Source: Pseudomonas kilonensis (GTDB taxonomy: Bacteria > Pseudomonadota > Gammaproteobacteria > Pseudomonadales > Pseudomonadaceae). From it: 64,000 nucleotides of DNA. The notes beneath the pieces are model-generated. The model did not search any database, had not been told where the DNA came from, and saw only the letters and a list, made by a program, of their open reading frames with translations. This document shows positions 60,382 to 64,000 of this stretch, piece by piece. Position numbers and translations under genes: made by a program. The stretch is from NCBI RefSeq assembly GCF_001269885.1, contig NZ_LHVH01000024.1, positions 248,001 through 312,000 of the forward strand, given 5' to 3'. The first letter of the stretch is position 1; each line of letters begins with the position of its first letter.

Positions 60382-60382
60382 C

Positions 60383-61351
60383 TCATTCTTCTCCTTTTAC
60401 CTTTTCGACAGCATCAGCAAGTGCCTTCGCCTTAGTGGCGAACTCTTCTACACTCTGAAGAGTCGCGTCTTTGTCCAGTTCTTCGAACTTATCGGCCAAC
60501 TCTTCATTTGCAACGAGTAGAGCTGAGCCAGCAGTCTTCAATTCCTTTATTGCACCTTCACCTGATTTCAGTCCTTTCCGTTTCTCTACGATGTCATGCA
60601 GCAATAAGCGGTGCGGCACCAGGTAGGCCAACGGTAATTTTTCATCAGCGCAGGTAACTGGCTTGCCTGGTTTCTGGGTACAGCTGGTTAGTTTGGCGGT
60701 AGGGCTATGTGTCACTGCAGCAAACACTAACTCTGACTCTACCCCCTGGTAAGCGCCATCGAGGAACTTGTGCTCCTTGTCATAAAAATCGTCAGCAAAC
60801 TTTGTCATGATTGCTATGTGACGGGCTATGAGGGATTTGTTCTCCCGAATGATGCTTAGCGTCTTCTCTTTCACTTTGTGGTTGAGGTAGATTTGTGCGA
60901 GGTTCTGCGCGAGCAACGTGGTGAGGTTCACTTCCGCCTCATTGAAAAGAACCGTCCCGTCCCGGCCTTGTAGCTTTTTCACTACTTCGCCCATCTTGGA
61001 TAACTCACTGTCAAGGTAGGCAGGGTCTATCCCGACAGTGAGAGCTAGCGCTTCCGCGTAACCGCTCACTATCGTCTTACTTATGAGTACGCTTTTGAGG
61101 CCCTCGCTGTACTTATCGCAGCGAGCGACCTGTGCTTTTACGCCATCCTCACCGGTGTACTGATCGTCGGCATAGTAGTGATACCGCATGCCTTCTTTGC
61201 AGTACTCATCCGTCTTAGCAACTAGATCACCATAACTTTTAGCAAAGCTAGTCGAACTGTCCTTAAAGCTATTGATGGCTTTGACGTTATACCCACACCC
61301 GGTAACAACCGTTGCGAGCAGCAGAGCGAGAAACAACCTAATGTTTTTCAT
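60383..61351 (-). CDS. Unknown lipoprotein, 322 aa
   Basis: Lipobox VTGC after a 18-residue signal (MKNIRLFLALLLATVVTGCG), so anchored in the envelope at Cys19. The mature protein is mostly helical (for example NLTTLLAQNLAQIYLNHKVK, in part) with Cys in DEYCKEG, VARCDKY and a Cys pair in LTSCTQKPGKPVTCADE. The start at 61351 opens the signal peptide; an ATG 48 bases upstream is less likely. First gene of a two-gene operon with the 181-aa protein. GC is lower than in the core genes. Function unknown. Confidence 0.75.
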   Translation of the reverse strand: MKNIRLFLALLLATVVTGCGYNVKAINSFKDSSTSFAKSYGDLVAKTDEYCKEGMRYHYYADDQYTGEDGVKAQVARCDKYSEGLKSVLISKTIVSGYAEALALTVGIDPAYLDSELSKMGEVVKKLQGRDGTVLFNEAEVNLTTLLAQNLAQIYLNHKVKEKTLSIIRENKSLIARHIAIMTKFADDFYDKEHKFLDGAYQGVESELVFAAVTHSPTAKLTSCTQKPGKPVTCADEKLPLAYLVPHRLLLHDIVEKRKGLKSGEGAIKELKTAGSALLVANEELADKFEELDKDATLQSVEEFATKAKALADAVEKVKGEE

Positions 61352-61476
61352 GTGGACCACCTCCATATACCAGCCCCATGCTGGCCGGTTCGTTACCAAG
61401 GCGGTTTGTCACGCCATCCTTGGAGTGCTGGCAGAATGGCAATCTGCCACTCTGTAGAAGAGAAAAGACCACGCCT

Positions 61477-61821
61477 ATGGAAAAAGCAAATGAGGGGGGC
61501 ATGGTGCGAAGAGGCAAAAAGCACATCCCGGCGAAAACGACGAGGCCTGGCTTATGGCCTAGCCTCAAACTTCAGGAGGTAGGTGCGGGGGTGTACATTT
61601 GCCCCCGCATGGCAGAAAGTCTCGCCGCAGCGTACCGGAGGGATCATTTCGGTAAGGCCTCTTGGATTCGCTTACTCTGTGCCTCTCTGAAGGGGGGAAC
61701 TGAGGAACTGGGGCAATCCATTGCGTTTCCCTACGGCCGCCATTTTGCTCCAGAGCGTGATTGCTGCTCTTGGGTCATACCCAACCTGGCAGACAGCTCC
61801 AATCCTCTGAGATCCGCCTAA
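61477..61821 (+). CDS. Doubtful hypothetical protein, 114 aa
   Basis: Open frame starting MEKANEGGMVRRGKKHIPAK with FGKASWIRLLCASLKGG further on. No good ribosome-binding site. A GCGGGGG/CCCCCGC inverted repeat (61585-61611) lies inside it, which would be unusual in a gene. I list it because the 965-bp stretch 61352-62316 is otherwise empty; the minus frame 61818-62213 is even less convincing. Confidence 0.25.
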   Translation: MEKANEGGMVRRGKKHIPAKTTRPGLWPSLKLQEVGAGVYICPRMAESLAAAYRRDHFGKASWIRLLCASLKGGTEELGQSIAFPYGRHFAPERDCCSWVIPNLADSSNPLRSA

Positions 61822-62316
61822 CCCTCATTCCTGCGAGAGAAGGACAGGCCAAACCCGGCTAGAGCCGCGGCGCCAAGATCCCCCGCAACCTCGAAGCCCG
61901 CCCTACTCGATATCTGCTCCCGACGATATTCACCGCCGGCGCCGGCTGTACTTGAGCCTAGGTTGACGACTCGCGCGCTGTGGACAGTCATCATCTCGAG
62001 CGGAACCATTTCAGACACGTCCGGGCTGGGTGTGGGGGCTCGAATGTCCGCTTCCGGCCTATTGCTACCTATCGCCAAGGCCTGCAATCGGCCAAAAACG
62101 ACTCCGCCTCCCTTACGAGACCAAGGGGTTTCAGTCACCGGTATAGGGGACACAATGCGCCCCCTGTACATCCTCATTCCTAGGGCTCGTAGCTGTATTG
62201 GCAAAGCGGTCACTGTCCCCTGTTAGCTAGATTGGGTAAAGATCACTTTCCAGCGCGGTCCAGAGGGACTGGTCTGATTTCATAGCGGCCAATATGTCCA
62301 AATATTAAGAATTAAT

Positions 62317-63981
62317 TCAACTATTCCAGATCATTAAGCGATTGATTATTGCCGTCATTTCCGTAGCCAACTCCGGCCTAAATGACAGATTCTCCTTGGA
62401 GAAAGCCTCACTAAATTTTACCGCCTTATGATGTTTATCTGTGAATTCAGCGGCGCGTGAAAAATTATTACCCCTTAGATAATCCTGCACGTACTCATAC
62501 TCGCCAATTTGAGGCAAGCCAGACTTCCCATAAACCAACTCAAAAGATTCCTTGGGAATATAATTTTCAATTTCTCGACATCTGGTAACCCATACATACC
62601 CACGTTCACTAGCAACATTTAAAAGAAGCTCTGTTACTCTACTCTTCAATTTACCATTTTTATTTTTTCTATCACTGTCGCACGCAAATATAAAGTTTCT
62701 ATTTATTTTTATAGCACTCACCGCCTCCTGCAAATCCGCCTCTGGAGTACTAGCATCTATATGAGCTAACACACTACCGCCATAGTAAATAAACTGATAA
62801 TGGTGCCCCTCCTTGTAAGCCCCCTCACCCCACAAATCAATAAATTTATTCAAATAAATTCTATCTGATGGTCCTTCTACCCAGATGATGCCATTTGCCT
62901 GGAGTATGTCACTGGCTTTGGCACCTAAATCATCTAGAATGGAATATCCGCGATTTAAGTCATCCAAAATCAGACCAAGAACGTCGCCATTCTGCTTTTT
63001 TACATGGAGAATCTGCGCATCATTTTCACCATGAAAAAGGTCAATTGCTACCTGCGAGTGCGTAGTCAAAAAAATATGACAACCCTTCGATTGCGCATAA
63101 TCTAGTAGAAACGAAAACAAGTTTCTTTGTAGCGAAGGATGCAAATTATTCTCCAACTCTTCAAATGAGAAGATATAATTTGCAATGTCTTTTTTCTCAA
63201 AATCCGGGCGCACCAGGAGGTTAAGTAATGTTAATATAACAGTCTTCAGTCCGCTGCCCGATGCTGAAAGTGGGACAAGGCCCTTACCTTCCTCACCAAG
63301 ATAAATTTCCCATGTGTCAGTATCAAAATGATGCTGCACGACCATCTCTGAAAATACAGCATCAGGCGTAAAAATTACATTCAACGCGGTAAGTAGTCTA
63401 ACTTGAATCAGATCCCTATCAAGATTAGAGCTATTTATATAACTCTGGATAATATTTGTGGCGCCCTCACCATTACTTTTCAGTGTAAACTCATGTGTAT
63501 ACGGTTCCTTGACAAGATCCCTATCTGCATCAAGCCTAACGTGTCGAAAATTCCTACGTTTACTCGCTGCTACAACCTTGCCAATCCGTGATCTTTCACC
63601 TGGTAATAAACTTGCTTCGTACCCCTCAACGCTGAGCACTTCTACGTCTTTTCCCAGTTCCCTCCATACAACACGCTTATCTATAAAATTCTGACCATGC
63701 CCCCGCCAGTGATTGTTAGGTAAGTCTCCACCTGCCGTATTGTTACTAAAATATGGCTGCAATTCGGCCTCGGCTAATACCGCTCCAAATTCAATACTTC
63801 CACCAATTTCATCTTCGGCTCCATGCTCCCTAAACATATGATCCACAGCAGCAATAAGGCTTGACTTGCCTATATTATTCTTACCAACTATCACATTAAC
63901 TGGCTTGATCACCAAAAAGCCAGCCCCGCCCTCTTTAAAACCTCTATAATTCCGAACCCAAAAACTAATATCAATAGTCAC
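62317..63981 (-). CDS. OLD-family ATPase/TOPRIM nuclease, likely phage defence
   Basis: 554-aa protein. N-terminal ABC/SMC-like ATPase: Walker A in VIVGKNNIGKSSLI, a signature-like LSASGSGLKTVIL, Walker B with acidic residues in YIFSFEELENNLHPSL and the H-loop IFLTTHSQVAIDLF. C-terminal TOPRIM: the Glu in GIIWVEGPSDRIYL and the DxD in FIFACDSDRKNK. This is the OLD (overcoming lysogenization defect) layout also used by GajA and AriA. GTG start at 63981. Markedly AT-rich, so probably acquired. No UvrD-like or AriB-like partner lies downstream; any upstream partner is outside the window. Confidence 0.88.
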   Translation of the reverse strand: MTIDISFWVRNYRGFKEGGAGFLVIKPVNVIVGKNNIGKSSLIAAVDHMFREHGAEDEIGGSIEFGAVLAEAELQPYFSNNTAGGDLPNNHWRGHGQNFIDKRVVWRELGKDVEVLSVEGYEASLLPGERSRIGKVVAASKRRNFRHVRLDADRDLVKEPYTHEFTLKSNGEGATNIIQSYINSSNLDRDLIQVRLLTALNVIFTPDAVFSEMVVQHHFDTDTWEIYLGEEGKGLVPLSASGSGLKTVILTLLNLLVRPDFEKKDIANYIFSFEELENNLHPSLQRNLFSFLLDYAQSKGCHIFLTTHSQVAIDLFHGENDAQILHVKKQNGDVLGLILDDLNRGYSILDDLGAKASDILQANGIIWVEGPSDRIYLNKFIDLWGEGAYKEGHHYQFIYYGGSVLAHIDASTPEADLQEAVSAIKINRNFIFACDSDRKNKNGKLKSRVTELLLNVASERGYVWVTRCREIENYIPKESFELVYGKSGLPQIGEYEYVQDYLRGNNFSRAAEFTDKHHKAVKFSEAFSKENLSFRPELATEMTAIINRLMIWNS

Positions 63982-64000
63982 AATTTACCTAGCCTATCCT

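Noticed and set aside
61818..62213. 131-codon minus-strand frame
   Set aside because: No ribosome-binding site, composition like random reading, and the DNA holds short phrases (GGCCGATT..AAGCGGACATTCG) that look like degraded intergenic repeats.
62317..63981. Gabija (GajA/GajB) or PARIS (AriA/AriB) call
   Set aside because: The expected partner would lie downstream on the minus strand below 62317, and nothing of the kind is encoded there. Only the OLD-family level is supported.

Overview
The window is a GC-rich chromosomal segment of a Pseudomonas, most likely of the P. fluorescens group. The evidence is the gene set (hpd, the gorA/galU neighbourhood, ahpC/ahpF, a MvaT/MvaU-type H-NS analogue, a MHYT-GGDEF-EAL protein, RstAB-like regulators) and the many REP palindromes between genes, of the kinds built on GTGGGAGC..GCTTGCTCGCG, GTGGCGAGGGGATTTATCCCC and GTAGGAGCTG. 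No rRNA, tRNA, CRISPR array or intact insertion sequence was seen.

Layout. 0-2 kb: 3'-truncated MHYT-GGDEF-EAL protein. 2.4-8.5 kb: nicotinamidase, DUF1345 membrane protein, RstA/RstB-like two-component pair, AruH-like aminotransferase, glycerate kinase. 8.8-11.4 kb: CdaR-type regulator divergent from an MFS transporter, which with the kinase looks like a glycerate or sugar-acid module. 11.6-17.3 kb: aldo/keto reductase, RarD permease, hpd, and a DMT exporter divergent from a LysR regulator. 17.5-20.3 kb: CSS-EAL phosphodiesterase, MvaU-like nucleoid protein with a clear promoter, exported DUF4946-like protein. 20.5-26.3 kb: detoxification and redox block (gloA, ahpF, ahpC, gorA) ending in galU. 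26.5-28.6 kb: six small proteins, two of them lipoproteins. 28.8-31.8 kb: alkylation-repair cluster (2OG-Fe(II) oxygenase, alkB, ada) and a GyrI-like protein. 32-36 kb: nitronate monooxygenase, then modABC behind a near-perfect ModE operator. 36.3-42.7 kb: topoisomerase IB, ClpP-like protease, DUF3087 protein, ppnN, HAD phosphatase, MATE exporter. 43.1-51.8 kb: a complete second-type chemotaxis operon (MCP, cheY, STAS, cheA, MCP, cheW, cheR, cheD, cheB). 52.1-55.7 kb: small exported proteins, a RES/Xre toxin-antitoxin pair and a DMT exporter. 55.8-57.9 kb: LysR regulator, HIT protein, HExxH protein.

From about 57.9 kb to the right edge the character changes: low gene density, lower GC, gene relics and unknown genes. 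It holds a structured RNA-like leader in front of a 90-aa protein, a frameshifted addiction-module antidote with the remains of its toxin, a 53-aa membrane peptide, a two-gene operon (322-aa lipoprotein plus 181-aa membrane protein) with its own terminator, and an AT-rich OLD-family ATPase/TOPRIM nuclease. This is the accessory part and the best place to look for something new.

The most interesting observations are the leader with two mutually exclusive long helices (58.1-58.4 kb), the unknown lipoprotein/membrane-protein operon beside the OLD-type nuclease, an Ada protein that has lost three of its four zinc cysteines, and a recurrent pattern of short tandem arrays growing from the outer edges of REP elements, with some REP families nested in others.
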